Origin: Candidatus Olsenella pullistercoris
GTDB taxonomy: Bacteria; Actinomycetota; Coriobacteriia; Coriobacteriales; Atopobiaceae
DNA length: 64,000 nt
Direction of reading: 5' to 3'
Assembly (NCBI GenBank): GCA_019116525.1
Contig: DXBM01000050.1
Location: forward strand, 1 to 64,000
Of this stretch, positions 44,360 through 52,684 are shown piece after piece. The translations under genes were made by a program, and so were the position numbers. The notes below the pieces were generated by a model. That model did no database searches. It had not been told where the DNA came from and was given only the letters and a program-made list of their open reading frames with translations. Every line of letters begins with the position of its first letter. The stretch's first letter is position 1.

Positions 44360-44818
44360 ATGAGCGAGTTCGTTCCCGTTTCCCACGTCCTTCTCGACTG
44401 CTCGGCCGCTACGGTCGACGACGCCCTCAAGCTCATCTCCGAGCAGGCCGTCGCCTTTGGCCTGGCCGAGGATGCCGCTGCCGTCTGCGATGCCTTCAAG
44501 GCGCGCGAGGCCGAGGGCACCACGGGCATGATGGGCGGCTTTGCCATCCCGCACGCCAAGAGCGAGGCGATCAAGGAGTCCGGCGTGATCATCGTCAAGT
44601 TCTCCGGCGGCGTGGAGTGGGCCTCCATGGACGGCGAGCCCATCACCTGCGCCATCGCCCTGCTGACGCCCGCCTCCGAGGCCGGCACCACGCACCTGCA
44701 GCTGCTCTCCAAGGTCGCCGTCCTGCTCATGGACGAGCACTTCCGCTCCGGCGTCCAGGACGCTGCCGACGCCGAGAAGGTCGCTGCGCTCGTGAACGAG
44801 GGCCTCTCCGCCGAGTAG
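44360..44818 (+). CDS. PTS fructose-type EIIA (PtsN-like) protein
   Basis: This 152-residue stand-alone EIIA domain carries the phosphorylated His (near residue 65) in GGFAIPHAKS, and LLTPASEAGTTHLQLLSKVA is typical of the fructose/mannitol-type EIIA fold. There is no EIIB or EIIC next to it, so it either serves a PTS encoded elsewhere or has a regulatory role, as EIIA-Ntr does. TAGGAG precedes the ATG. An intrinsic terminator follows. Confidence 0.92.
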   Translation: MSEFVPVSHVLLDCSAATVDDALKLISEQAVAFGLAEDAAAVCDAFKAREAEGTTGMMGGFAIPHAKSEAIKESGVIIVKFSGGVEWASMDGEPITCAIALLTPASEAGTTHLQLLSKVAVLLMDEHFRSGVQDAADAEKVAALVNEGLSAE

Positions 44819-44890
44819 CCCGGCGGGGCGCCTCTCGCCCTTCCCGTCCGCCGACGAACCCTTTCGTTTTGCGGAAACCGCAAGCAGCCG

Positions 44891-44929
44891 AAAGCGCCCG
44901 ACGCCCATGCTTGGGTCGTCGGGCGCTTT
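44891..44929 (+). terminator. intrinsic terminator after the EIIA gene
   Basis: AAAGCGCCCGACG and CGTCGGGCGCTTT form a 13-bp perfect stem with a 13-nt loop, followed by TGTCGTT. The same AAAGCGCCCGACG string also occurs at 44291 in the leader of this gene. Confidence 0.85.
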
Positions 44930-44952
44930 GTCGTTCGCACAAGGGAGGTGCC

Positions 44953-45762
44953 ATGGCTGTCGAGAGCTCGTCTGGCGGGCGGATGCTCGCGGCGGAGCGG
45001 CGGCGCCGCATCCTGGAGATGCTGGCGGCGCGTCCCTCCGTCCTGGTCACGGAGATCTGCGAGGCGTGTGGCGTCTCTGCGGTCACGGCCCGCGGCGACC
45101 TCGACTACCTCGAGGGAGAGGGCCTTCTGCGCCGGACGCACGGCGGTGCCGTGGCGATCTCGGACTATCTGCCGGCGCGCCGTCCCGAGCGGGACCGGCA
45201 CGTGCAGCGGGCGAAGCGGGTCCTCGCCCGTCGCGCGGCGGAGCTCGTCTCCGACGGGGAGACGATCCTGGTGGGGTCGGGGACGACCACGCTCGAGTTC
45301 GTTCGCGCGCTCAGGGACAGGGAGGGGCTGACGCTCATAAGCAACGACGTCGACATCCTCATCCATGCCGCCCGGCATCTGCCCGACGTGACCCCGATCT
45401 CGACGGGAGGGGAGCTCGACCGCTCTCACTGCCACCTCTTCGGTCCGATTCTCGCGTCGTCGCTCTCCGACGTCCTGCTCGACAAGGTCTTTCTCGGCGC
45501 CGACGGCTTTGAGCCCTCGATGGGGTTTCTCGCCACGCTCGAGATGACCGCGTACGCCAAGGTTGAGTTCCTCCGGCACGCGCGGCGCCACGTTATCCTG
45601 ATGGACTCCTCCAAGGTGGGGCGCGAGGAGCCCGGCCTGCGCTTTGCCCGGCCCGACGAGGTCGACGTGGTGGTCATGGACGTCGACCCGGGAGGTGTCG
45701 TCTCCGCGGCGTGCAACGCGGGGGAGAGGGGCGTCGAGGTCATCGAGGCGATGGCGCCGTGA
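44953..45762 (+). CDS. DeoR-family transcriptional regulator
   Basis: The 269-residue protein has an N-terminal DeoR helix-turn-helix (RRRRILEMLAARPSVLVTEI then VSAVTARGDLDYLEGEGL) and THGGAV. The sugar-phosphate-sensing DeoRC domain (SGTTTLEF, STGGELDRS, FLGADGFEPSMGFL, LMDSSKVG) follows. It senses a phosphorylated sugar. Its stop overlaps the start of the AraC-type regulator (GTGA), so the two are made together. GGGAGG precedes the ATG. Confidence 0.93.
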   Translation: MAVESSSGGRMLAAERRRRILEMLAARPSVLVTEICEACGVSAVTARGDLDYLEGEGLLRRTHGGAVAISDYLPARRPERDRHVQRAKRVLARRAAELVSDGETILVGSGTTTLEFVRALRDREGLTLISNDVDILIHAARHLPDVTPISTGGELDRSHCHLFGPILASSLSDVLLDKVFLGADGFEPSMGFLATLEMTAYAKVEFLRHARRHVILMDSSKVGREEPGLRFARPDEVDVVVMDVDPGGVVSAACNAGERGVEVIEAMAP

Positions 45763-46727
45763 GCGTGGTACCCGGCTGCGACTGGGCGGCGCTCGCCAGC
45801 TTCGACCACATCGAGATGCGCCCGGGCGGGCGCGAGGAGGTCCTCGACGGAGTCGTCGAGGAGTTTCCGTACCTCGCGGTGCTCTCTCAGCACGACCGCT
45901 ACCATGAGCGCACGGTGCCGTGGCACTGGCACCAGGAGGTCGAGCTCTTCTACGTGCTCAGCGGGACCGTCCTCTACGCGACGCCGCACGAGCGGCTCGA
46001 GCTGGGCCCGGGCGCAGCGGGGTTCGTGAACGCCAACGTGCTGCACATGACGCGTGCCGTGGACGGGCGCCCCGGCGTCGACCTTCTGATTCACGAGTTC
46101 CGTCCTCGCCTCATTGCCGAGCCGAGGAGCCTGCTGTGGTCGCGCTACGTTGAGCCGCTCACGAGCACGACCTCGATCGAGCTGTTTGCGACGGGGCCGG
46201 ACGACAGTGCGACGAGGGGCCTGCGCGAGACGCTGCGCTCCTCGTTCGACGTGGTGGAGGAGGGCGCGCCGGGCTGGGAGCTCAGGGTGCGCGACGCTAT
46301 TTCTGAGGTGTGGCTCGGCTTCGTTGAGCTTCTCGGGCCACGGCTTGCCGAGGGTCCGGCCCAGATGCCCTCCGCGCGCGACGAGCGCCTGCGCGCGATG
46401 CTCGACTTCGTGGGCGCCCACTACCCCGAGCGCATCGGCGTGCTGGACGTGGCGGCCGCTGCCTTTGCGAGCGAGCGCGAGTGCCACCGCACCTTTCGCG
46501 AGGCCCTTGGGGTGACGCCCGCTCAGTACCTGCGTGACTACCGCATCGAGCAGGCGTGCCGGATGCTCGCGCACACGACGCGCCCCGTGGCGGCGGTCGC
46601 GGAGCTCACGGGCCTCGGGAGCGCGAGCCACTTTGGGCAGACGTTCCGCGCCGCGATGGGCTGCACGCCGAGCGAGTATCGGCATAGGTGGCAGAATTCA
46701 GATACAAGAAGGCAGCAAACGAGCTAG
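45759..46727 (+). CDS. AraC-family transcriptional regulator
   Basis: The 322-residue protein starts at GTG, overlapping the DeoR stop by 4 bp. An N-terminal cupin sensor (HERTVPWHWHQEVELFYVLS) is joined to a C-terminal double helix-turn-helix (VLDVAAAAFASERECHRTF then GVTPAQYLRDYRIEQACRML and ASHFGQTFRAAMGCTPSEYR), typical of AraC regulators of carbohydrate genes. The ORF track's earlier start lies within the DeoR gene. Confidence 0.92.
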   Translation: MSVVPGCDWAALASFDHIEMRPGGREEVLDGVVEEFPYLAVLSQHDRYHERTVPWHWHQEVELFYVLSGTVLYATPHERLELGPGAAGFVNANVLHMTRAVDGRPGVDLLIHEFRPRLIAEPRSLLWSRYVEPLTSTTSIELFATGPDDSATRGLRETLRSSFDVVEEGAPGWELRVRDAISEVWLGFVELLGPRLAEGPAQMPSARDERLRAMLDFVGAHYPERIGVLDVAAAAFASERECHRTFREALGVTPAQYLRDYRIEQACRMLAHTTRPVAAVAELTGLGSASHFGQTFRAAMGCTPSEYRHRWQNSDTRRQQTS

Positions 46728-46785
46728 TTTGACAGCTTTTCTCGCTGGAAAATGCCAGTGTCGGCAATCAGCGAGAGGAGTTGCG

Positions 46786-47064
46786 ATGGCAGAAATCAAG
46801 CACAACGAGACCCTGTCCGAGCTCAAGGACCTGAGGGCGTGGCGCGCGTTTCTGGTTGAGGCACGCGGACGGGTCATGCCCCTCGACGCGCTGCGCTTCA
46901 CGCTCTCGATGACGCTCGACGACGCGCTCGCGGCGCTGGGCCTGGGCGGGTCCGTCTGGGCGCGCGAGCGCTGGACCGAGCTGCGCGACGGCCTTGACGC
47001 ACCGATCGACGAGCCGGCCTGCGCGCAGGGCGAGCCCGAGCCCGAGCCCGAGCTCGCGGCCTGA
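46786..47064 (+). CDS. small hypothetical protein
   Basis: I do not recognise this 92-residue protein. It begins MAEIKHNETLSELKDLRAWR, is predicted to be mostly helical and soluble, and ends in an acidic EPEPEPEL tail. A good GAGGAG precedes the ATG. It follows the AraC gene by about 60 bp and is convergent with the aldolase gene. Confidence 0.65.
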   Translation: MAEIKHNETLSELKDLRAWRAFLVEARGRVMPLDALRFTLSMTLDDALAALGLGGSVWARERWTELRDGLDAPIDEPACAQGEPEPEPELAA

Positions 47065-47100
47065 TCGGGTCTCCACGCCCCGCTGGCCGGACGCGGGGAG

Positions 47101-47141
47101 AAAAAAGCGCCGCCGCACCCTCCTCCTGGGTGCGGCGGCGC
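47101..47141 (-). terminator. intrinsic terminator of the aldolase gene
   Basis: On the minus strand GCGCCGCCGCACCC and GGGTGCGGCGGCGC form a perfect 14-bp stem with a 7-nt loop, followed by TTTTTT. It starts 37 bp after the aldolase stop codon. Confidence 0.93.
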
Positions 47142-47177
47142 CGCTGCGCTTCGTTAGCGCTGTCTCGCGAGGGTCGC

Positions 47178-48029
47178 CTACGCGCGGCCGACGGAGCCGA
47201 GGTTGGTCATGCGGACCTTGACGAGCTCGGTGATCTCGGCCATGCCGGGCTTGGCAGGCTTCTTGGGGTCGAACGCGCCGGGGTTCTCGGCCATGTAGCC
47301 CATGAAGCCGCGCATGTAGGCCTGGCGCAGCTCGGTGGCGTAGTTGACCTTGCAGATGCCGTTCTTGACGGCCTCGGCGACCTGCTCGTCAGGCACGCCG
47401 GAGGTGCCGTGAAGCACGAGCGGCACGTCGACGGCGGCGCGGATGGCCTTCACGACGTCCTGCTCGATGTGCGGGGTCTCAGTGTAGACGCCGTGCGCGG
47501 TGCCAACGCCGATGGCGAGCGACGTGCAGCCGGTGCGCTCAACGAACTCGCGGGCCTCGTCCGGGTCGGTATAGGGGTTCTCGCCCTCCACGGCCGGGCC
47601 GTCGTCCTCCTTGCCGCCGACCTTGCCGAGCTCGGCCTCGACGGGCACGCCCATGGCGGCGCCCACCTCGGCCACGGACTTGGTGAGGGCGATGTTGTCC
47701 TCGAAGGACTCGTGCGAGCCGTCGATCATGACGGAGGTGTAGCCGGTGCGCAGGGCCTGCATGCAGCGGACGAACCCGTCGCCGTGGTCGAGGTGCAGGG
47801 CCACCGGCACGCTCGCGCGCTCGGCCGCGGCCTTGACCATGCCGTAGAAGTAGTCGAGGCCCGCGAACTTCACGGTGCCGGGGGTGGTCTGCATGATGAC
47901 CGGGGACTTGGTCTCCTCGGCGGCGGCGAGCACGGCCATGACGAACTCGAGGCTCTCGATGTTGAAGGCGCCGACCGCGTAGTGGTTTGCCTGGGCGTCG
48001 AGGAGCATCTCCTTGGTGGTGACGAGCAT
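47178..48029 (-). CDS. class II fructose/tagatose-bisphosphate aldolase
   Basis: The 283-residue protein starts at MLVTTKEMLLDAQ (AAGGGAG upstream). The zinc-binding motif LHLDHGDGF, EAELGKVGGKEDD and the phosphate-binding GTSGVPDEQV match class II aldolases of the Fba/GatY/KbaY group; at this length it could be either. Given AgaS, a deacetylase and a PfkB kinase 6-14 kb away, cleavage of tagatose 1,6-bisphosphate is plausible; fructose 1,6-bisphosphate cleavage in glycolysis is equally possible. It is divergent from a DeoR gene. Confidence 0.9.
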   Translation of the reverse strand: MLVTTKEMLLDAQANHYAVGAFNIESLEFVMAVLAAAEETKSPVIMQTTPGTVKFAGLDYFYGMVKAAAERASVPVALHLDHGDGFVRCMQALRTGYTSVMIDGSHESFEDNIALTKSVAEVGAAMGVPVEAELGKVGGKEDDGPAVEGENPYTDPDEAREFVERTGCTSLAIGVGTAHGVYTETPHIEQDVVKAIRAAVDVPLVLHGTSGVPDEQVAEAVKNGICKVNYATELRQAYMRGFMGYMAENPGAFDPKKPAKPGMAEITELVKVRMTNLGSVGRA

Positions 48030-48447
48030 GCGAACTCCCTTCCGTAGAAACACCTGATGACGTCATTGTACGTAGGCGGGGCTGGGGCAGGGGCGAGCGC
48101 ATCTGGCGGGCGGCCCCGAGCGCGCGGCGGAAGGGCAAGCAAACGCAGGTTCCTCGGCGCCGCCCGCGGGCCTCTCCTCATTTGTTGGGTGGTTTCTGAG
48201 GGGGCTGTCAGGTATCAGCTGACCCGAGCTTCTGAATAGTACGAGGTCATGGGCTTGCACTCTTTTCTAGCTACTTCCACGGGGACGGGAAAACTGCCCA
48301 ACAAATGAAGGACGCGCCCACCGCGCCCGCCGAGTGCCCTTGCTCGCCCGCCACCTTTTCAGAACGCAAGAAAAAGCAATGTGATATTTTGCTAAAAAAG
48401 AAAGAAAAGGAAACACAGTTCGTACACAAATCGGACAAGGGGAGACC
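48030..48447. other. divergent control region between aldolase and DeoR genes
   Basis: No gene is seen in these 418 bp. CATTTGTTGGGTGGTTT (48178) and AAACTGCCCAACAAATG (48290) form an inverted pair about 95 bp apart with two mismatches, enclosing AT-richer sequence. The stretch next to the DeoR gene is A/T-rich and holds a likely operator (next entry). Confidence 0.6.
48394..48415. promoter_or_regulatory. candidate DeoR-type operator
   Basis: AAAAAAGAAAGAAAAGGAAA on the plus strand reads as TTTCCTTTTCTTTC on the other. Direct repeats of TTTC with 4-6 bp steps resemble known operators of DeoR proteins such as AgaR. It lies 33 bp upstream of the DeoR start, fitting autoregulation. The similarity is by eye only. 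Confidence 0.45.
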
Positions 48448-49218
48448 ATGGCCCTGACGTCGCCCGAGGAGCGCCGAACCGCGATCCTCTCCATGCTCGA
48501 CCGAGCGGCCTCCGTGCAGGTGACCCAGCTTGCCGAGGCGTTCGGCGTCAGCCGCGTCACCGTGCGCGCGGACCTCGACGCCCTCGCGCGCGACGGCAAG
48601 CTCCGTCGCACGCACGGGGGAGCCGTCTCGCTGTCCAAGACGCTCACCGTCTCCGTCCAGGACCGCCGGGTCAACGTGAACGTTGAGGCCAAGCGCGCCA
48701 TCGCGCGGCTCGCCGCCCCCTTCGTGGAGGACGGGGACTCCGTGCTCGTGGACTCGGGCACCACGGCCCTCGAGCTCGTGCGCGCCATCTCGGGTCGCAG
48801 GGGTGTGACCGTCGTCACAGACGACTTCACGATCGCAGATTACGTGGACCGCTCCGCCCCCTCGCTCGACGTCATCATGCTCGGTGGCAGCCTGCGCAAG
48901 GGGCACCGCTACACCGCGGGGCCGCTCGCCCTGCGGACGCTCGAGCTGCTGCGCCCCGACAAGGCCTTCGTCACGCCCACCTCCTATGCCCCCGGTCGCG
49001 GCCTCATGACCAACAACCAGGACATGGCCGAGCTCAAGCGCTCCTTTCTCGCCTGCGCGGAGCGCGCCTACGTGCTCATGGACCAGAGCAAGGTGGGCGC
49101 GCCGGGCCTCCTGTGGTTCGGCACGCTCGAGAGCGTGGAGGCGGTCGTGATGGACGCCGACCCTGAGGGCGTGGTCGCCTCCGACGCCGCGGAGCTCGGG
49201 TGCCGCGTCATATACTGA
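48448..49218 (+). CDS. DeoR-family transcriptional regulator
   Basis: The 256-residue protein has the DeoR helix-turn-helix (RRTAILSMLDRAASVQVTQL then GVSRVTVRADLDALARDG), RRTHGGAV, and the DeoRC effector domain with SGTTALEL, MLGGSLRKGH and LMDQSKVG. It is divergent from the aldolase gene, so the aldolase is its likely target; the effector would be a sugar phosphate such as tagatose 1,6-bisphosphate. GGGGAG precedes the ATG. Confidence 0.93.
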   Translation: MALTSPEERRTAILSMLDRAASVQVTQLAEAFGVSRVTVRADLDALARDGKLRRTHGGAVSLSKTLTVSVQDRRVNVNVEAKRAIARLAAPFVEDGDSVLVDSGTTALELVRAISGRRGVTVVTDDFTIADYVDRSAPSLDVIMLGGSLRKGHRYTAGPLALRTLELLRPDKAFVTPTSYAPGRGLMTNNQDMAELKRSFLACAERAYVLMDQSKVGAPGLLWFGTLESVEAVVMDADPEGVVASDAAELGCRVIY

Positions 49219-49251
49219 GCTCGTGAAGCCTGCCTCGCCAAGGAGAAGAAC

Positions 49252-50067
49252 ATGGCAGTGAAGCTCATCCTCACCGACATCGACGGCACGATCCTACCGC
49301 GCGGCGAGAAGGTCGTCTCGCCCAGGACGCGCGCGGCCTTCCACGCGGCTCTCGACGCGGGGATCGTCGTGGGGCCGGCAAGCGGTCGCGGGCACGCCTG
49401 GCTGCCGGGGTTCTTTGCCGGGGACGGAGCGTGCTGCGCTACGGCGCTCGCCACCAACGGCATGCAGGTCTACCTGAACGGCGAGAAGGTCCTGGAGCGG
49501 TCGCTCGGCCGGGATGCGCTCGAGCGCGTGCGCGAGGTCGTGGCGGGAACTCCGCGCGCGGGGCTTCTCGTCTTTGACGAGCTCACGCCGCTGCTCGTTG
49601 AGGGGTCCGTCGCGGACCTCGCCGTCGCGTTCCCCTCCTACGCCGAGACGTGCGTGGCCGTGGACGCCCTCCCCGAGTTCCCCGTGGTCAAGGCCAACGT
49701 CTTCGTGGGAACGTCCCCCGACGACGCGGCGCGGCTCGTGGGCCGCCTGAACGCCGAGGTGCCCGAGTTCGACGTGGACCGCGCGCTGCCCACCTACTCC
49801 AACGTCCAGCCCCGCGGCTGGAACAAGGGCGAGGCCGTGCGATGGCTCGCAGAGCGCATGGGGGTGGGCGTCGACGAGGTCGTGGTCTTCGGCGATGCCG
49901 ACAACGACCTGCCAATGCTGCGTGCCGTGCCCAACTCCGTGGCGGTCGCGGGCGCCACGCCCGAGGCGGCGGCCGCCGCGCGCTGGCACATCGGCGCGTG
50001 CGAGGACGATGCCGTGGCGGCGGCGATCGAGGCCCTGGCGCGAGGGGAGTGGCCCTTTGAGCGCTAG
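49252..50067 (+). CDS. Cof-type HAD-IIB hydrolase
   Basis: The 271-residue phosphatase has HAD motif I LILTDIDGTILPRG, motif II PASGRG, motif III WNKGEAVRWLAE and motif IV VFGDADNDLPMLRA. AAGGAG precedes the ATG. It follows the DeoR gene by 33 bp and overlaps the response-regulator start, so it may be cotranscribed with either. A sugar-phosphate phosphatase role fits the neighbours but is unproven. Confidence 0.9.
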   Translation: MAVKLILTDIDGTILPRGEKVVSPRTRAAFHAALDAGIVVGPASGRGHAWLPGFFAGDGACCATALATNGMQVYLNGEKVLERSLGRDALERVREVVAGTPRAGLLVFDELTPLLVEGSVADLAVAFPSYAETCVAVDALPEFPVVKANVFVGTSPDDAARLVGRLNAEVPEFDVDRALPTYSNVQPRGWNKGEAVRWLAERMGVGVDEVVVFGDADNDLPMLRAVPNSVAVAGATPEAAAAARWHIGACEDDAVAAAIEALARGEWPFER

Positions 50068-50809
50068 CCCACACAGCCCCGGCTCCAATGGCTCCGGCCC
50101 CGCCCATGCCCCCGGTGCCCCGCGCGTTCTCGTGGTGGAGGACGACGCCGCGCTCTCCGAGGTGGTGTGCGCCTTCCTCGGGGGCGAGGGCTACGCGTGC
50201 GCGCCAGCCTTCTCGGGCACCGAGGCGCTGCTGCTCGCGGAGCGCGCGGCCGAGAAGAACGACCCATTTGACCTTGTGATTCTTGACCTCATGTTGCCAG
50301 GCGTGCCGGGTGAGGAGCTCATCGGGCGCCTGCGCGCGACGGGCGTTGCCGCGCCGGTGATCGTGACGTCGGCCAAGTCGGCCGTCGCGGAGCGAGTGAG
50401 CCTCCTTCGCCTGGGCGCGAGCGACTACCTCGTGAAGCCCTTCGACCTCGATGAGCTGCTCGCCCGCGTGGAGGTGCAGCTGCGCGGCCCCGCGCGCTCC
50501 GCCCGCCCTGCCGGCACGCTGCGCCTTGGTCGCTGGGAGCTCGATCCCGCTGCCCGCTCGTTTGCCGTGGACGGCGCGCCCGTGCGCCTCACGCGCACCG
50601 AGTTCGACATCCTCGCGGCCATGATGCGCGAGCCGAGCCGCGTCTTCACCAAGCGGGCCCTCTTCGAACTGGCGCGCAACGAGGACGCGCTCTCGGAGGA
50701 GCGCACCATCGCCACGCACGTGAGCAACCTGCGCGCCAAGCTGCGCCCGAGCGGCACGGACTCGTACCTGCGCACCGTCTGGGGAATCGGCTTCAAGCTC
50801 GAGGCGTGA
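50057..50809 (+). CDS. OmpR-family response regulator
   Basis: The 250-residue protein has a receiver domain (VLVVEDDAALSEV, phosphoacceptor Asp in LVILDLMLPG, Lys in DYLVKPFDLDELLARV) and a winged-helix output domain (LTRTEFDILAAMMREPSRVF, IATHVSNLRAKL, TVWGIGFKL). The likely start is TTG at 50057 with GGGGAG upstream, overlapping the HAD gene by 11 bp; the ATG-initiated ORF in the track begins in another gene. Its partner kinase is three genes downstream. Confidence 0.92.
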   Translation: MSASPHSPGSNGSGPAHAPGAPRVLVVEDDAALSEVVCAFLGGEGYACAPAFSGTEALLLAERAAEKNDPFDLVILDLMLPGVPGEELIGRLRATGVAAPVIVTSAKSAVAERVSLLRLGASDYLVKPFDLDELLARVEVQLRGPARSARPAGTLRLGRWELDPAARSFAVDGAPVRLTRTEFDILAAMMREPSRVFTKRALFELARNEDALSEERTIATHVSNLRAKLRPSGTDSYLRTVWGIGFKLEA

Positions 50810-50910
50810 GCGCGACGCCCGCCGTCCCGCGTTCTTGTCGAAGTCTTGTAGCTCTCTGAAACCTTTGCGCACGTCCTCCGGGTAGGCTTGAGACAACGGA
50901 GGGAGGCGCC

Positions 50911-51885
50911 ATGAACGCCATCGAGACGAGCGGTCTTTGCAGGTCCTTCTCGCGCGGGAGGGTGCGCGCCGTGCGCGACGTGAGCCTCGCCGTGCCCGCC
51001 GGCGCGGTCTTTGGCCTGGTGGGAAAAAACGGCGCGGGCAAGTCGACGCTGCTCAAGCTCATCGCGGGGCTCATGCGGCCCAGCTCTGGCACCGTGAGCG
51101 TGCTCGGGCAGCGGCTCGCGCCCGGGGAGTCCCATCCCCGGCTTGGCGCGCTCGTGGAGGCGCCGGCGGTCTACGGCCGGCTCGACGCCTTCGAGAACCT
51201 CATGAACCGCGCCCTCGTGCTCGGCCTGCCCGACCCGGCCAGGGCGTGCCGAGAAGCCCTTGCCGCCGTGGGCCTGCCCGAGCGCATGGCGGGGGACGGT
51301 CGCCGCCGGGCCCTCTGGCCCCGCGGCACCTACGTGGACGACCTCTCCTCCGGCCAGCGCCAGCGGCTCGGCGTGGCCCTCGCGCTCATCGGCGACCCGG
51401 AGGTGCTGCTGCTCGACGAGCCGCTCTCCGGCATCGACCCCACGGACGCGACCGAGATCCGCGCCCTGATCGCGCGCCTCAGCCGGGAGCGCGGCGTCAC
51501 CGTCGTCATGAGCTCGCACGTCCTGGCCGACCTCGAGCGCATCTGCACGCACTTCGGCGTCATGCGCGCCGGCGAGCTCGCGCGCACCCTCACGACCGCG
51601 GAGCTCACGGACGCCTGCGCCACCTACCTCACGCTGCGCACGGACGCCCCGGAGCGCGCGGTGGCCGTGCTCGCCGAGGAGCTGCCGGGCCTCGCGGTGC
51701 GGGTGCTGCCCGACGGCGTCCTGCGCGTGAGCGCGCCGGGTGGCGGCGAGCCGGACCGCACGGTGCTGGCGCAGGCGCTGCTCGCCGCCGGCATCGCCGT
51801 GACGGAGCTCTCCGTGAGCGAGCCCGACGTGGACGCCGAGCTTGTGCGCCTGATCGACGAGCCCCCAGCCGAGAAGGACCGGTGA
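50911..51885 (+). CDS. ABC transporter ATP-binding protein
   Basis: The 324-residue protein has Walker A VGKNGAGKSTLLKL, signature DLSSGQRQRLGVAL, Walker B LLLDEPLSGIDP and switch His in MSSHVL, plus a C-terminal extension of about 100 residues like that of BcrA/lantibiotic-immunity ATPases. Together with the membrane protein behind it and the flanking two-component system, it may form an antimicrobial peptide resistance or export module. GGAGGGAGG precedes the ATG. Confidence 0.92.
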   Translation: MNAIETSGLCRSFSRGRVRAVRDVSLAVPAGAVFGLVGKNGAGKSTLLKLIAGLMRPSSGTVSVLGQRLAPGESHPRLGALVEAPAVYGRLDAFENLMNRALVLGLPDPARACREALAAVGLPERMAGDGRRRALWPRGTYVDDLSSGQRQRLGVALALIGDPEVLLLDEPLSGIDPTDATEIRALIARLSRERGVTVVMSSHVLADLERICTHFGVMRAGELARTLTTAELTDACATYLTLRTDAPERAVAVLAEELPGLAVRVLPDGVLRVSAPGGGEPDRTVLAQALLAAGIAVTELSVSEPDVDAELVRLIDEPPAEKDR

Positions 51886-51890
51886 TCGCC

Positions 51891-52682
51891 ATGACCAACC
51901 TCCCAAACCAGCTCCGCGCGGCCGCCTTTCTCGCCTCGCGCGACGCCTACGTGAAGGGCGCCTTCGCGCTGCCTGCGCTCTGGGTGGCGTGGGTCTTGCT
52001 CACCGCGCTGCTCGCCCCGGCGGGCACAGTCATGAGCATGAGCTTTGAGTCCGGCTTTCTGGGCCTTGTGAGCTTGGGGTCCTGCTTTGGCACGTGCCTT
52101 GCCGTGACGGGCCTCGTCGTGCACGACCTCTCCTCCGGCGGCCTGCGCGCGGCGATGGTCTCGGCGGGCGGTCGGCAGGCCTACGTGGCCTCGCGGGCAA
52201 TCCTGGCCCTCGCGCTCGCGGTTCTTCTCAGCGTGTGGTCGGCCCTGCTGGGGCTGCTCTTCCTTCTGGTGCCCCACGTCTGCGAGGGGGCGAGCGCGGC
52301 GGAGCTGGCGCTGCGGGTGCTCGCTCGCACGCTCGTGAGCTGGACGTACGCCGTCTTCGGCCTCTTGCTCCTGTGGCTCGCGCGGCGCTCGCGGGGCTTT
52401 GGCGGAACGGTCCTCGTTGCCGCCCTGCTGGGCGCGGGCCTGCTCAACTACGTGCTCATGCTGCCCCTGATCGCCCTGATCCCGCTCTCGTCGGTGGTGC
52501 CTGCGCTGCAGGGTGTCGCCTACGGCATGTTCCAGCTGCTTGCCCCACTGATTCCGAGCGCTCTGCTCGGCAGCGTGACCGGCGCGGCAGGCCTTGATCT
52601 GCTGCCTGTCGTGACGTGCGTCGTCTGCGTGATCGCGTGTCTTGCCGCCTCGCGCGCCCTCATGGCGCGGGCGTCCCTCTAG
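51891..52682 (+). CDS. ABC-2-type transporter permease
   Basis: The 263-residue protein has about six hydrophobic segments (for example ALWVAWVLLTALLAP, AILALALAVLLSVWSALLGL and VVTCVVCVIACLAA) and looks like the membrane partner of the preceding ATPase. An alternative GTG start at 51882 would overlap the ATPase stop (GTGA). The spacing from GAAGGA suits neither start perfectly. The kinase gene follows after 2 bp. Confidence 0.85.
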   Translation: MTNLPNQLRAAAFLASRDAYVKGAFALPALWVAWVLLTALLAPAGTVMSMSFESGFLGLVSLGSCFGTCLAVTGLVVHDLSSGGLRAAMVSAGGRQAYVASRAILALALAVLLSVWSALLGLLFLLVPHVCEGASAAELALRVLARTLVSWTYAVFGLLLLWLARRSRGFGGTVLVAALLGAGLLNYVLMLPLIALIPLSSVVPALQGVAYGMFQLLAPLIPSALLGSVTGAAGLDLLPVVTCVVCVIACLAASRALMARASL

Positions 52683-52684
52683 CC

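Noticed and set aside
44360-44818. EIIA gene as part of a fructose PTS operon
   Set aside because: No EIIB or EIIC lies nearby, and a strong terminator follows the gene, so it stands alone.
50937-52682. 581-aa plus-strand ORF
   Set aside because: Its first part is an out-of-frame reading of the ABC ATPase gene; only the part from about 51891 is the true permease.
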